58,034 nucleotides of DNA from Spirochaetaceae bacterium (GTDB taxonomy: Bacteria; Spirochaetota; Spirochaetia; DSM-27196; PWMO01), in NCBI GenBank assembly GCA_007693945.1, contig RECP01000088.1, positions 1-58,034 of the forward strand, read 5' to 3'. Under the pieces are notes generated by a model. That model was not told the DNA's origin. It ran no database searches and was given only the letters and a program-made list of their open reading frames with translations. Made by a program: the position numbers and the translations under genes. Shown in pieces: positions 43,593 to 52,820 of this stretch. Positions within the stretch are counted from its first letter, which is position 1; every line of letters begins with the position of its first letter.

Positions 43593-44747
43593 TCACGACC
43601 TGTGCGAGGACGCCAGCGGCGATTCAGTCATCTGGATAACCGCCGAAGCGTCACTTTCAAACGCAATCGACTGCCGCAGTGCCTCAATCACCGAATCACG
43701 GTCTTTGGCAGGGACGTTGATCACACTGTACTCGACGGCCGCCGCGGCGTCATCTGTTTCGGCGAGTGCAAGACGACGCACGCGGCTGGTTGTGGCCCCG
43801 CCCGCACCGGCTGCAATTGCTGCATCTACAAGGCTTCTGGTCCTCCCTTCTGTACACACGACCGTCAACTCGCGGTTGTCTCTCCGCAGGCCGGGATACT
43901 CGACTTGCTCACCGTACTCCATCGCCGAAAACCGCTTTCTCCACGCGGTGCCCGACTTCAGCTCGTCAATTGCGGCGATAATCTGCTCCAGACTTGCCGC
44001 GTACTCCTGAAGTCCGATCCGCAGGCGCGTATCGATACGCGCTGCACGCACGTGCGTTTCATACACAAACCCGCTTCCCGGTCTATCGAGGCGGGCCTCT
44101 TCGGTCAATAGACGTATGATGCTCCCGGCGTCGTACGAGGGCACGAGGAAGGCCACTATTTCCTTATCCGCGGGAATCGTGATACGCAGCAACCCCAGAC
44201 GGTCACGAATCCCCGTTCCTTTGCCGCGAGTGACAACGGGGACGCACGTGCCCAGCTCCAGGGCGATACGTCCCAGCTGCTCACCGCCACCGGGGTTGGA
44301 CGTTATGACCGTCACGTGAGAAAGGTCGTACAGCAACATGGGCCGCGTATCACTCCTGTCGTAGCGCTCAAGATCTGGATCGGTTCCCGCAATCAGCGGC
44401 GACGGCTCACAGCTGTATTCGACGACGTCCTGAGCGTACGCGGTGCCGCGCCCCGGGGTTCCCAGATCCGCCGCTGCCACAATCATCTCGAGTACCGCGA
44501 TAGCTTCCTCACGCGCCACGGAGAACGTGAACTGATCGACCGGCGAGTCTTCGAGCCGCACTACGCTGCCGGGAAGCCCAAATGGTCTGCGACGCGCAAA
44601 CTGTCGAATAGTGCGGCCACCCTGCAGCAGAGCACTTCGCACGTTCAACGTGCGCAACAGGGCGTAGACATCCGCTGCTATCCCGTGATGCACCGAGCAG
44701 ACGATGCGCGCTGCCGGATACCCTTGCTCCGCAACCTTATCCGGCAT
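43593..44747 (-). CDS. P-II-like protein with three tandem repeats
   Basis: The 384-residue protein appears to hold three P-II/GlnB-like ferredoxin-fold repeats. The first (about 13-105) ends DLGTPGRGTAYAQDV. The second (about 140-235) runs from DLSHVTVITSNPGGG through TRGKGTG and PADKEIVAFLV to RPGSGFVYETHV. The third (about 295-375) starts NRELTVVCTEGRTRS. P-II-type glycine motifs occur, but the T-loop residues differ from GlnB. The start at 44747 is chosen because GAGG lies about 7 nt upstream. It overlaps the DUF1538 gene by 11 nt and most likely senses nucleotides or a metabolite for it. Confidence 0.8.
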   Translation of the reverse strand: MPDKVAEQGYPAARIVCSVHHGIAADVYALLRTLNVRSALLQGGRTIRQFARRRPFGLPGSVVRLEDSPVDQFTFSVAREEAIAVLEMIVAAADLGTPGRGTAYAQDVVEYSCEPSPLIAGTDPDLERYDRSDTRPMLLYDLSHVTVITSNPGGGEQLGRIALELGTCVPVVTRGKGTGIRDRLGLLRITIPADKEIVAFLVPSYDAGSIIRLLTEEARLDRPGSGFVYETHVRAARIDTRLRIGLQEYAASLEQIIAAIDELKSGTAWRKRFSAMEYGEQVEYPGLRRDNRELTVVCTEGRTRSLVDAAIAAGAGGATTSRVRRLALAETDDAAAAVEYSVINVPAKDRDSVIEALRQSIAFESDASAVIQMTESPLASSHRS

Positions 44748-46740
44748 GTTCGTCCTCATCCGGTGGACGGATCGAGCGTCGCTGCCGTCCGCGGACGCTC
44801 AGCCCGTACACGAGCACTGCCAGGATCGGAAACACCGATGCCATGGCCAGCACGCCGAAACCGTCAACGACGCTCAGCTCTTCACCGATTCCGAGACCCA
44901 TCGCCATCACCAGCGGAACAGTGACCGGCCCGGTTGTCACGCCGCCGCAGTCCCAGGCCACTCCGGCAAATTGCTCTTCACTCCAGATCGTCAGTGGAAT
45001 GACCAGCAGGTAGGGCGGTACCAGCAGCCAGATAATCGGGATGGCGTACAGCAGCCGCACCATGCCGACCACCAGGCCCAGGCCCACACCGACCGCCACT
45101 ACCGAAACCACACCGTTGCGCTTGATCGTGCCGACGGTGAGTTGCTCCACCGTGCGCCCGAGCGCGTCCAGGGCCGGCTCGGCCAGCGTAGAACCAAAGC
45201 CCATTCCGAACGCGAAGAGAAGCACGAGCGCGATACCGAGAGGCGTCAACTCAGGCGAAAACAGCGGAACACGGCGCACCAGATGCTGGTAGCGCCCGGT
45301 GTCCGGATCAAGCTGTTGGGGATCGAAATCGACCGTTTCAAGCGTGTTCGCAGTCCGCAGGTAGAAATGCTTACGCTGCTCTCCGTCCTCCGAGACGCTC
45401 CGGAACACCAGGTCGACATCGAAGTTCTCGATCACGATGCGCTGATCGTAGCGCTCCTCGGTCTGGAACGCGCGCGGCAACTGACGTCCGATCTCATCGC
45501 CCAGACGCGCCAGTCCCTGTTCAATACCGGCACCGACCAGGGTGAAGCCGACCAGCACCAGCGCCACGCCCAGAATCACCTCATCACCGTAATCCGGACG
45601 TCCGCGCAGAACAAACACCAGTGTGCCGCCCAGCAGTATCGTCAATGGAAGCACGGCTCTGACGGCCTGCGACGCGCGACCGGCCAGTGATTGTGAAACA
45701 TCCCTGCCGCCCGCACTCACGTCTGCCGCTTGATGGGTACGGGTTACGATACCGCGCTCGACGGTTGAAGCGCGCTGCGACAGCCACTCGTCAAGCGGCA
45801 TGTCACCGAGCAGCAGACGCCGGGCTTCTCCATCCGCGGCCAGGTTCCGTAGGGTCTCCAGGTATTCCCCGTAGTCCTCGAACAGAGCCAGACGCCCCAC
45901 TTCACTGCCCCGCACAAAGGCGTGCCGCCGTAACGCAATCTCGGAATCGAACAGCTGCAACGCTCGCTCGCGCCGGACAGGATCAAAGAACTCGCGCTCT
46001 GAAACCGGCTGGGGAACCGTACGGTTCAGTACGATGCCCAGCACGCAGACGCTCAGTATCGGCACGGCGGACGCGAGCATTATCACGCCGAAACCGCCGA
46101 ACGTCGCGTCACTCTTGCCAACCGATCTTGATACGCCGATACTGAGTGCCAGCACGAGTGGGACCGTAACCGCGCCTGTGGTCACGGCACCTGAATCCCA
46201 CGCCAGGCCGATCAAGGTCGAGAGGTTGGGGTCAAACGACATCCACCCCGAAACAGCCAACAGCGTCGGGACAATCACTACAACAAACGGTTTGATGGAA
46301 AGCCCTGCGTAGAAGCGCGCCATTCCAAGCGCCACCGCCACTCCAACTCCGATACCGATCGCCAGAACCAGGGCATCGGGACGTTTCTCGAGGATCAGGA
46401 ACAGCAGGGGCGCCTCCCACGCAGTGATCCCCGCACCAACGGCACGCAGCGCTGCAATTGCCGGTTCAGCGAGCGTGGCGCCAAACCCCACCAGAAACCC
46501 GAAACCGAGCGCAACCGCTGCAGCATAGCGCATCGGCAACATGACTCCGACGCGTTCACCCAACGGCATCAGGCCTCGCAAGAGCCCTTCCAAAAACAGC
46601 GCAAGGCCGGTAATCACCATCGCGATCCCGCCGGCAATCGGAAGCGCATCGGTGATACGGACGTTCAAAACCAGCGACTGGAATGCAACCAGGTAAATGA
46701 TGATGAATGCCACCGACCGCAGCTGCTCGAGAACTCGCAT
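44737..46740 (-). CDS. DUF1538 membrane protein, tandem duplicated
   Basis: The 667-residue protein is an integral membrane protein with two copies of the DUF1538 unit. The first has GFGATLAEPAIAALRAVG and WDSGAVTTGAVTVPLVLAL. The second has GMGFGSTLAEPALDALGR and WDCGGVTTGPVTVPLVMAMG. Between them is a soluble stretch of about 180 residues, partly acidic. The function of DUF1538 is unknown, but the repeat pattern suggests a transporter. The ATG at 46740 is preceded by GGGGAGA at 8 nt; a longer in-frame start has none. It is followed by the P-II-like gene. Confidence 0.9.
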   Translation of the reverse strand: MRVLEQLRSVAFIIIYLVAFQSLVLNVRITDALPIAGGIAMVITGLALFLEGLLRGLMPLGERVGVMLPMRYAAAVALGFGFLVGFGATLAEPAIAALRAVGAGITAWEAPLLFLILEKRPDALVLAIGIGVGVAVALGMARFYAGLSIKPFVVVIVPTLLAVSGWMSFDPNLSTLIGLAWDSGAVTTGAVTVPLVLALSIGVSRSVGKSDATFGGFGVIMLASAVPILSVCVLGIVLNRTVPQPVSEREFFDPVRRERALQLFDSEIALRRHAFVRGSEVGRLALFEDYGEYLETLRNLAADGEARRLLLGDMPLDEWLSQRASTVERGIVTRTHQAADVSAGGRDVSQSLAGRASQAVRAVLPLTILLGGTLVFVLRGRPDYGDEVILGVALVLVGFTLVGAGIEQGLARLGDEIGRQLPRAFQTEERYDQRIVIENFDVDLVFRSVSEDGEQRKHFYLRTANTLETVDFDPQQLDPDTGRYQHLVRRVPLFSPELTPLGIALVLLFAFGMGFGSTLAEPALDALGRTVEQLTVGTIKRNGVVSVVAVGVGLGLVVGMVRLLYAIPIIWLLVPPYLLVIPLTIWSEEQFAGVAWDCGGVTTGPVTVPLVMAMGLGIGEELSVVDGFGVLAMASVFPILAVLVYGLSVRGRQRRSIRPPDEDEHAG

Positions 46741-46916
46741 GCGCGTGTATCTCCCCAGCATTGCAACCGCTGTTCCGGGCGCAATCCGAATGCGTGGCTT
46801 CGTGGATGCAGACTCGCTGCCGGTCACTGTGCTACCCCGTTCCCCTACCCCGCATTGCAGGCAATCGCGCCGGCCGGCAGTCCGATATTGCCCAGCCTCC
46901 CATACTACAGGGATCC

Positions 46917-46945
46917 ATTATAGTATGCATGCCTTTGCGTTGCCA
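46917..46945 (-). promoter_or_regulatory. Promoter of the DUF1538/P-II operon
   Basis: On the - strand, a perfect TATAAT (46917-46922) lies 17 nt from TGGCAA (46940-46945). The -35 match is poor. The -10 overlaps the TAGTATG half-site. Confidence 0.5.
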
Positions 46946-46968
46946 TGGTCTGTCGGCACTGCTATACT
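46940..46968 (+). promoter_or_regulatory. Promoter of the activase/glycosyltransferase operon
   Basis: TTGCCA (46940-46945), 17 nt, then TATACT (46963-46968) with a TGC extension. The transcript would start near 46975, with a leader of about 90 nt. Confidence 0.65.
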
Positions 46969-47065
46969 CCTTGGGTGCCATCCGTCGCATCTGTCGGGTG
47001 CTTGACTCTGGTTGCTGCCTGTCGGCTCTTCCTTTCTTGCAGGTGGTGGTTGAGGATAGAGCGTG

Positions 47066-50000
47066 ATGAAAGAGCAGCAGTACTGGATGGGCCTCGATAT
47101 CGGTTCAACGACGGTCAAGATCGTGGTAATCGAACCGTGGGGCCGCGATATTGTCTACAGAGATTACCAACGACACAACGCCGAACAGGGACGCACCGCG
47201 CTTTCGATGCTGGAGCAGGCTCACCGCCGAGTGGGTGAAGCGTGCCAACTGGCGGTATGCGGTTCCGGCGGGACCGATATCGCCCGTGAGCTGCGTACGT
47301 TCTTTGTCCAGGAAGTGGTCGCCAACTCAATAGCGGTGGCCCGCTTCTACCCCACGACCCGCGTAGCCATAGAGCTCGGCGGCCAGGATGCCAAGGTGGT
47401 GTTCTTCCGTCACGACGAGCGCACCGGAGAGCTCCTGGCTTCGGACATGCGCATGAACGGCAGCTGTGCCGGAGGAACCGGCGCTTTTGTCGATCAGGTG
47501 GCCGAACTCCTCGGGGTGCGGACCGAGGACTTTGACTGTCTGGCGGCGGCCGGAAAGCACGTCTACGACATTTCGGGTCGCTGCGGTGTTTTTGCAAAAA
47601 CCGACATCCAGCCGCTGCTCAATCAGGGCGTCAGCCGTGAAGACATCGCACTCTCTACCTTCCACGCGCTGGCCAAGCAGACCGTTGGGGGTCTGGCGCA
47701 GGGTATGGAGATCGTTCCTCCGGTCATCTTTGAGGGTGGTCCCCTGACCTTCAATCCACGCCTGGTAGACGTGTTTGCGGAACGGCTCGGGCTGGAGAGT
47801 GCTCAGGTGATTGTACCCGATCAACCGGAAACGCTGGTCGCTCACGGCGCCGCGCTGTCTATCGGCGCGCTGTTTGAAGACCGCGAGAGCAACTATCGGG
47901 CCCGTACCGGCATGGCTCGTCTGCGCCGGCGCGTAGAAGGCGGCTTCAGCGAGAGTGCCGCGGAATCCGGGACCGCGCCCGGTAAGCGCTTCTTTGCCGA
48001 CGGGCAGCGGCACGCCGACTTCCAGCGTCGCCACGCGCGGCCGCAGTTCCAGCCGGTGGAATACGCCGCCGGCAGCCGAATCTCGGCATGGCTCGGAATT
48101 GATGCCGGGTCAACAACCACCAAGTTTGTGCTGATCGACGATAATGAACAGGTCGTCAACACCTTCTACGCAGGCAACCGCGGCGAACCGCTTGACGTGA
48201 TAACACGGGCGTTGATCGAAACGCGCGACACGTATCGCAGCGCCGGCGTAGAACTCGAGATCCTTGGCGTCGGCACGACCGGCTACGGCGAGAAGCTCTT
48301 TGCAGAGGCGTTCAGCGCTGACTATCACACCGTGGAGACAGTGGCCCACGCCCACGCCGCGCAGCGCATTGCGCCGGACGTCAGTTTCATCCTGGACATC
48401 GGCGGCCAGGACATGAAGGCCATCTTTATCCGAAACGGCATCGTCACCGGCATCGTGCTCAACGAGGCGTGTTCGGCGGGGTGCGGCAGTTTCCTTGAGA
48501 CCTATGCCCGCAGCCTCGGTATTCCGGTTGATCAGGTGGCGTCATTGGCATTCCAATCCACCGCTCCCAGCAGGCTCGGCAGCCGATGCACGGTCTTCAT
48601 GAACTCTTCTATCATTACCGAGCAGAAGAACGGCAAGAGCACTGAGGACATCCTTGCCGGCGTGTGTCGCTCGATCATCGAAAACGTCTTTACCAAGGTG
48701 GTGCGCGTCCCCAACGTCACCGCCCTCGGGGGACGGATCGTTGTCCAGGGTGGCACGTTTGCCAACGATGCAGTCCTGCGCGCATTCGAACAGTACGCCG
48801 GATGCGAAGTCACGCGCCCGGCGATGCCGGGCCACATGGGCGCCATCGGTATCGCCCTGTTGACACGGGAATACATGCGGGCCGAAGGCCGCCGGCGGTC
48901 GAGCTTCATCGGGCTGGATTCACTTGAAGATTTCTCTTACCGCAAGCGCCCCGGCGTGGTGTGCCCCTTTTGCTCAAACAACTGTATGCGTACGGTGATT
49001 GAGTTCGGTAATCGCGGACAGTTTGTGACCGGTAATCGTTGCGAACGCGGCGAAATAGTCGGCAACGCGGATGATCCCGAGACCCGGCGCCGGGCCACCG
49101 AAGTCGCGCGCGCGGCACATCAGACTCCCGACATGATCCGCCTGCACAATCAGCTGCTGACACGCAGCTTCCTGCCTGAAGGGCTCAAACCGATCTCGCG
49201 GCGCAAGACGGCGCACCCGCAGCACAACCGACCGTTGCGCATCGGTGTCCCGCGCACTCTCGACTTCTGGCAGAGTATGCCGTACTGGAACGCGCTGTTT
49301 ACGGCACTCGGATTCGAAGTCGTGGTTTCGCGCCCGTCCAGTTACGCGCTGTTTGAAGCCGGGCTCTCCGGTATTCCGTCGGACACCGTCTGTTTCCCGG
49401 CCAAGCTTGCCCACGGACACGTGCGCGACCTGGTTGATAAGCGCGTCGACCGGATCTTCATGCCGATGATGATTCGCATGCCTACCGAGGTCAAAGATGC
49501 CGCCTCCGGCGCGGTCTGCCCCGTGGTGCAGGGCTATCCGATGATCGTCGCTGAAAGCGATGAACCGGCGCTCCGGCACGGCGTGCGCATGGATTACCCG
49601 GTGCTCCACTGGTACGACGTAAAGCGGCGTCGAACCCAGACGCGCATGTTTCTGGAGTCGGCTTTCGGCATCGGCGGGCGCAGCGCGTCACGCGCGATCC
49701 GGCTGGCGGAGCACAGCCTGAATGCGTTTCGCCGAGCGCTGGGTGATGAAGGCCGCCGCATACTGCAGTCACTCGAAGGCACCAACCGATTCGCGGTTCT
49801 GATTGCCGGACGGCCGTATCACGCCGATACGCTGGTCAACCACAATATTTCGCGCTGTTTCACCAGCCTCGGAATCCCGGTTCTGACCCTCGAAGGCATC
49901 ACTGATCTGCACAGTCACGACCTCAAAGAAAGCCGCATGGAGAGCTACGTACCGCTGCATACGCGCATGCTCAGCGCCGCGTTGGCAGCCGCTGAGCATC

Positions 50001-51508
50001 CAAACATCGAGCTGGCCCAGATCGTCAGCTTTGGTTGCGGACACGACGCAGTGATCACCGATGAAATGGCGCGTCTGCTGCGAGAACGCTCAGGCAAGCA
50101 ACTGCTGTCGCTCAAACTCGACGAAGGTGAAGCCACCGGCCCGATGACGATCCGTGTACGCTCGTTCGTCGAGACGGTGCGGGCTGAGCGCGAAAAACGG
50201 GAATCGACGGCGGTCCGGCCGTTGCCGCGCGCTTTTCCGGTTTCGTACCGCAGGCGCGACCGGCAACAGCGCACCATCATCTCGCCCAATCTCTCGCCCG
50301 GGTTCTCGCGCGTGATGGCGACGGCGCTTGCCGGAGAGAACGTGCGGGTTGCAACCACGGATATGGCGGGCCCGCGTGCATTTGAGCTCGGCAAGCGGTA
50401 CGTGCATAACGACATCTGCTTTCCGGCGCAGGTCAATATCGGTGAGGTGCTGGCGTGGCTGGAGCAGAACGAGCACCATCCGTCAGAAGTGGCCGTCGGC
50501 CTGGCCAAGAACTGCGACGCCTGCCGTGCGGGTCAGTACGCCGGTCTGGCGCGGAAGGCGCTCGATGAGGCCGGCTACGCGGATATACCGATTGTCACAA
50601 CGGGTGATGACCCCAAGGGCCTGCACCCCGGGTTTCAGGCGTCGCCGCTGTTCCAGATTCGCTCCCTGTGGGCGTTGGCAATGCTCGACGGCCTGGAACA
50701 GATGCGCCACCGTCTGCGGCCCTACGAACTGGTAACGGGATCAATCGACAAGACCTTCGAGAGCAGTCTGAGCGACCTCTGCAGCGCCCTTCACCGGGAC
50801 TGGAAACATGGCCTGCGAGCGCTTGAGCGCGCGGTAGCCGCCTTCAACGCTGTTCCGGTGGATAGCTCCGAGCGACGCCCTCGCGTAGGGATCACCGGCG
50901 AGATTCTGATGAAGTACCACCCGACCGCCAACGGCAATATCGTGCGCTATCTGGAAACCAACGGGATGGAGACGGTCGTTCCGGGCGTGGTTGATTTCTT
51001 CCGCAGGCAGAGTATAATTGACCAGGAGCTGGGCAGTCGCCATCTGGCGCCGATGCCGTTGCTCAAGCAGGCGCTTGCCGGTCTGACGGAGAAAACCTAC
51101 GAATACGTGGAGCGGCGCGTGGGTGAAGTCATGCAGCGTTTCCGACTGCGTGACACACCGTACAATGTGCACGATTTGGTTTCGTACGTTGACGGAATCA
51201 TCGACCGGACGTTCATCTCCGGTGAGGGCTGGTTGATACCGGCTGAAATCATGCATCTGGCGCATCACGGGGTAAACGCCTTTGTGATCGTCAATCCGTT
51301 TGGTTGCCTGCCCAACCATATATCGGGACGAGGGATGGTCAAGGTGATAAAGAAGCGCTATCCGGACATCCACGTCGTCTCGCTGGACTACGATCCCGAC
51401 ACCAGTTTTGCCAATATCGAGAACCGGCTGCAGATGCTGGTGATGGCCAGCCGAGAAACACACCGCCGGGCAGCGTGGGCCACAGGACAGACGATCGGGC
51501 ATTCATGA
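47066..51508 (+). CDS. Giant acyl-CoA dehydratase activase-related protein (two BadF/BcrA domains plus DUF2229)
   Basis: The 1480-residue protein joins two ASKHA ATPase domains. The first starts MGLDIGSTTVK (residues 8-18) and contains SCAGGTGAFVDQV. The second starts LGIDAGSTTTK (about 343) and contains NEACSAGCGSFLETYA, whose cysteines in the dimeric HgdC-type activators hold a shared [4Fe-4S] cluster. VCPFCSNNCMR (C633, C636, C640) follows. A DUF2229 region starts RIGVPRTLDFW (about 725), and a 2-hydroxyacyl-CoA-dehydratase-like C-terminal part completes it. ATP-driven low-potential electron transfer is likely; the substrate is unknown. The ATG at 47066 follows GAGG. Its stop overlaps the next ATG. 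Confidence 0.88.
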   Translation: MKEQQYWMGLDIGSTTVKIVVIEPWGRDIVYRDYQRHNAEQGRTALSMLEQAHRRVGEACQLAVCGSGGTDIARELRTFFVQEVVANSIAVARFYPTTRVAIELGGQDAKVVFFRHDERTGELLASDMRMNGSCAGGTGAFVDQVAELLGVRTEDFDCLAAAGKHVYDISGRCGVFAKTDIQPLLNQGVSREDIALSTFHALAKQTVGGLAQGMEIVPPVIFEGGPLTFNPRLVDVFAERLGLESAQVIVPDQPETLVAHGAALSIGALFEDRESNYRARTGMARLRRRVEGGFSESAAESGTAPGKRFFADGQRHADFQRRHARPQFQPVEYAAGSRISAWLGIDAGSTTTKFVLIDDNEQVVNTFYAGNRGEPLDVITRALIETRDTYRSAGVELEILGVGTTGYGEKLFAEAFSADYHTVETVAHAHAAQRIAPDVSFILDIGGQDMKAIFIRNGIVTGIVLNEACSAGCGSFLETYARSLGIPVDQVASLAFQSTAPSRLGSRCTVFMNSSIITEQKNGKSTEDILAGVCRSIIENVFTKVVRVPNVTALGGRIVVQGGTFANDAVLRAFEQYAGCEVTRPAMPGHMGAIGIALLTREYMRAEGRRRSSFIGLDSLEDFSYRKRPGVVCPFCSNNCMRTVIEFGNRGQFVTGNRCERGEIVGNADDPETRRRATEVARAAHQTPDMIRLHNQLLTRSFLPEGLKPISRRKTAHPQHNRPLRIGVPRTLDFWQSMPYWNALFTALGFEVVVSRPSSYALFEAGLSGIPSDTVCFPAKLAHGHVRDLVDKRVDRIFMPMMIRMPTEVKDAASGAVCPVVQGYPMIVAESDEPALRHGVRMDYPVLHWYDVKRRRTQTRMFLESAFGIGGRSASRAIRLAEHSLNAFRRALGDEGRRILQSLEGTNRFAVLIAGRPYHADTLVNHNISRCFTSLGIPVLTLEGITDLHSHDLKESRMESYVPLHTRMLSAALAAAEHPNIELAQIVSFGCGHDAVITDEMARLLRERSGKQLLSLKLDEGEATGPMTIRVRSFVETVRAEREKRESTAVRPLPRAFPVSYRRRDRQQRTIISPNLSPGFSRVMATALAGENVRVATTDMAGPRAFELGKRYVHNDICFPAQVNIGEVLAWLEQNEHHPSEVAVGLAKNCDACRAGQYAGLARKALDEAGYADIPIVTTGDDPKGLHPGFQASPLFQIRSLWALAMLDGLEQMRHRLRPYELVTGSIDKTFESSLSDLCSALHRDWKHGLRALERAVAAFNAVPVDSSERRPRVGITGEILMKYHPTANGNIVRYLETNGMETVVPGVVDFFRRQSIIDQELGSRHLAPMPLLKQALAGLTEKTYEYVERRVGEVMQRFRLRDTPYNVHDLVSYVDGIIDRTFISGEGWLIPAEIMHLAHHGVNAFVIVNPFGCLPNHISGRGMVKVIKKRYPDIHVVSLDYDPDTSFANIENRLQMLVMASRETHRRAAWATGQTIGHS

Positions 51509-52725
51509 CAATCGCCATGTTCACCGATACCTATCGCCCCGAGATAAACGGGGTTATCACATCTATTGACCTGTTCCGACGGCAGTTGCAGCAGCGGGGG
51601 CACACCGTCTACCTCTTCTGTCCCGATTACAAGCGCAGGCCGGGCAGCGATCCACACGTCTTCCGGTTTCCGTCGGTACGCTATTTCTTTCCAATGCTGC
51701 GCGAGCGCCGCTTTGTGTTTCCGTCTCTGAGGCTGTGGCGCCAGTTCAGGAATCTGAATGTCGACGTGATTCACTCGCAGGTACCCGCCAACACCGGTGT
51801 CTACGCGCTGGTGCTCAGCTGGTGGTTCCGTATCCCGCACGTACATACCTACCACACGCTCTTCATGGAGTACACCCATTACATGCCGCTGCCGCGAGCG
51901 CTCTCGACGCGCCTGGTACGGTGGATCTCACGCAGATACTGCGGGCGGTGCCAGCGGGTGGTTTCTCCCAGCGTGCAGATCAAGGATGAGATCATCGAAT
52001 ACGGCGTAGATGCGCCAATCGACGTCATCCCGACCGGAATTGAGGTGCTGCCGGACCGGGAGTTCGAGGATCCCGTCGCGCTCAAAGCCAGACTCGGCAT
52101 CCCTGAGGGCAAGAAGCTGCTGGTATTCGTCGGCCGGCTCGGCCGCGAAAAGAATATCGGCTTTCTGCTGCAGGTGCTTGCGGACCTGCGTCTGGTGCGG
52201 GACGATCTGCACCTGGTGGTCGTCGGCGACGGTCCCGACCGCCGGAGCCTGCAGAAGACCACCTCCCGGCTTGGAGTGACCGACGCGGTCACTTTTACCG
52301 GATACGTGAAACGTGATCTGATCTTCAGCATTTTTCATATGAGCGAGTTGTTCGTGTTTGCATCGGTAACCGAGACGCAGGGACTGGTGCTGCTGGAAGC
52401 GATGTCCGTGGGCATGCCGTGCGTAGCAGTCGACGCGATGGGCGTGGCCGACATGCTGTCCGACGGCCGCGGCGGTGTCCTCACCAACCTCGCAATCCCC
52501 GAATTCTGCTGGTACGTAAACGAACTGCTCTCAAACCAGAGACTCTACCGCCGAAAGAAGACCGAGGCTCTTCAGAAAGCCCGGGAGTGGTCGGTGGAGG
52601 TCATGACCGACCGGTTGCAGCACTGTTACAAACAGAGTATCCTTGATTTCCGGCGCCACGGCATACCGCGCTACAGACGGCGTCGGAGGCGCTTCAACAG
52701 AATCCGGGCCCTCATGCGGCGCTGA
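51505..52725 (+). CDS. GT4 glycosyltransferase (diacylglycerol glucosyltransferase-like)
   Basis: The 406-residue GT-B enzyme starts IAMFTDTYRPEINGVITSI and contains HVHTYHTLFMEYTHYMP, a block seen in glucosyl-diacylglycerol synthases. Donor-binding motifs are FVGRLGREKNIGFLL and the E-x7-E region in VTETQGLVLLEAMSVGMP. It probably transfers a sugar to a membrane lipid, giving a glycolipid at the inner membrane. The ATG overlaps the activase stop as ATGA. A basic tail RRRRRRFNRIRAL may hold it to the membrane. Confidence 0.88.
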   Translation: MTIAMFTDTYRPEINGVITSIDLFRRQLQQRGHTVYLFCPDYKRRPGSDPHVFRFPSVRYFFPMLRERRFVFPSLRLWRQFRNLNVDVIHSQVPANTGVYALVLSWWFRIPHVHTYHTLFMEYTHYMPLPRALSTRLVRWISRRYCGRCQRVVSPSVQIKDEIIEYGVDAPIDVIPTGIEVLPDREFEDPVALKARLGIPEGKKLLVFVGRLGREKNIGFLLQVLADLRLVRDDLHLVVVGDGPDRRSLQKTTSRLGVTDAVTFTGYVKRDLIFSIFHMSELFVFASVTETQGLVLLEAMSVGMPCVAVDAMGVADMLSDGRGGVLTNLAIPEFCWYVNELLSNQRLYRRKKTEALQKAREWSVEVMTDRLQHCYKQSILDFRRHGIPRYRRRRRRFNRIRALMRR

Positions 52726-52775
52726 GTCCCAATTGGCGTGACCTTCAGCAAATCAGACACGCCGGGCGTGATTTG

Positions 52776-52784
52776 TGCTATATT
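52776..52784 (+). promoter_or_regulatory. Extended -10 element upstream of the lipoprotein gene
   Basis: TGCTATATT carries the TGn extension and a five-of-six -10 box. A poor CAGACA (52754-52759) lies 19 nt away. It would serve the lipoprotein and LysM genes. Confidence 0.4.
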
Positions 52785-52820
52785 TGTTGGTGAAACACTG
52801 AATACCGGGGGTAAAAGCTG

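Larger units (their letters stand above)
46741..47065. other. Divergent intergenic region between DUF1538 and the activase gene
   Basis: It holds two back-to-back promoters (46917-46968) and an inverted repeat CATACTA/TAGTATG at 46901-46907 and 46921-46927. The rest has no recognisable gene or repeat. Confidence 0.6.
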
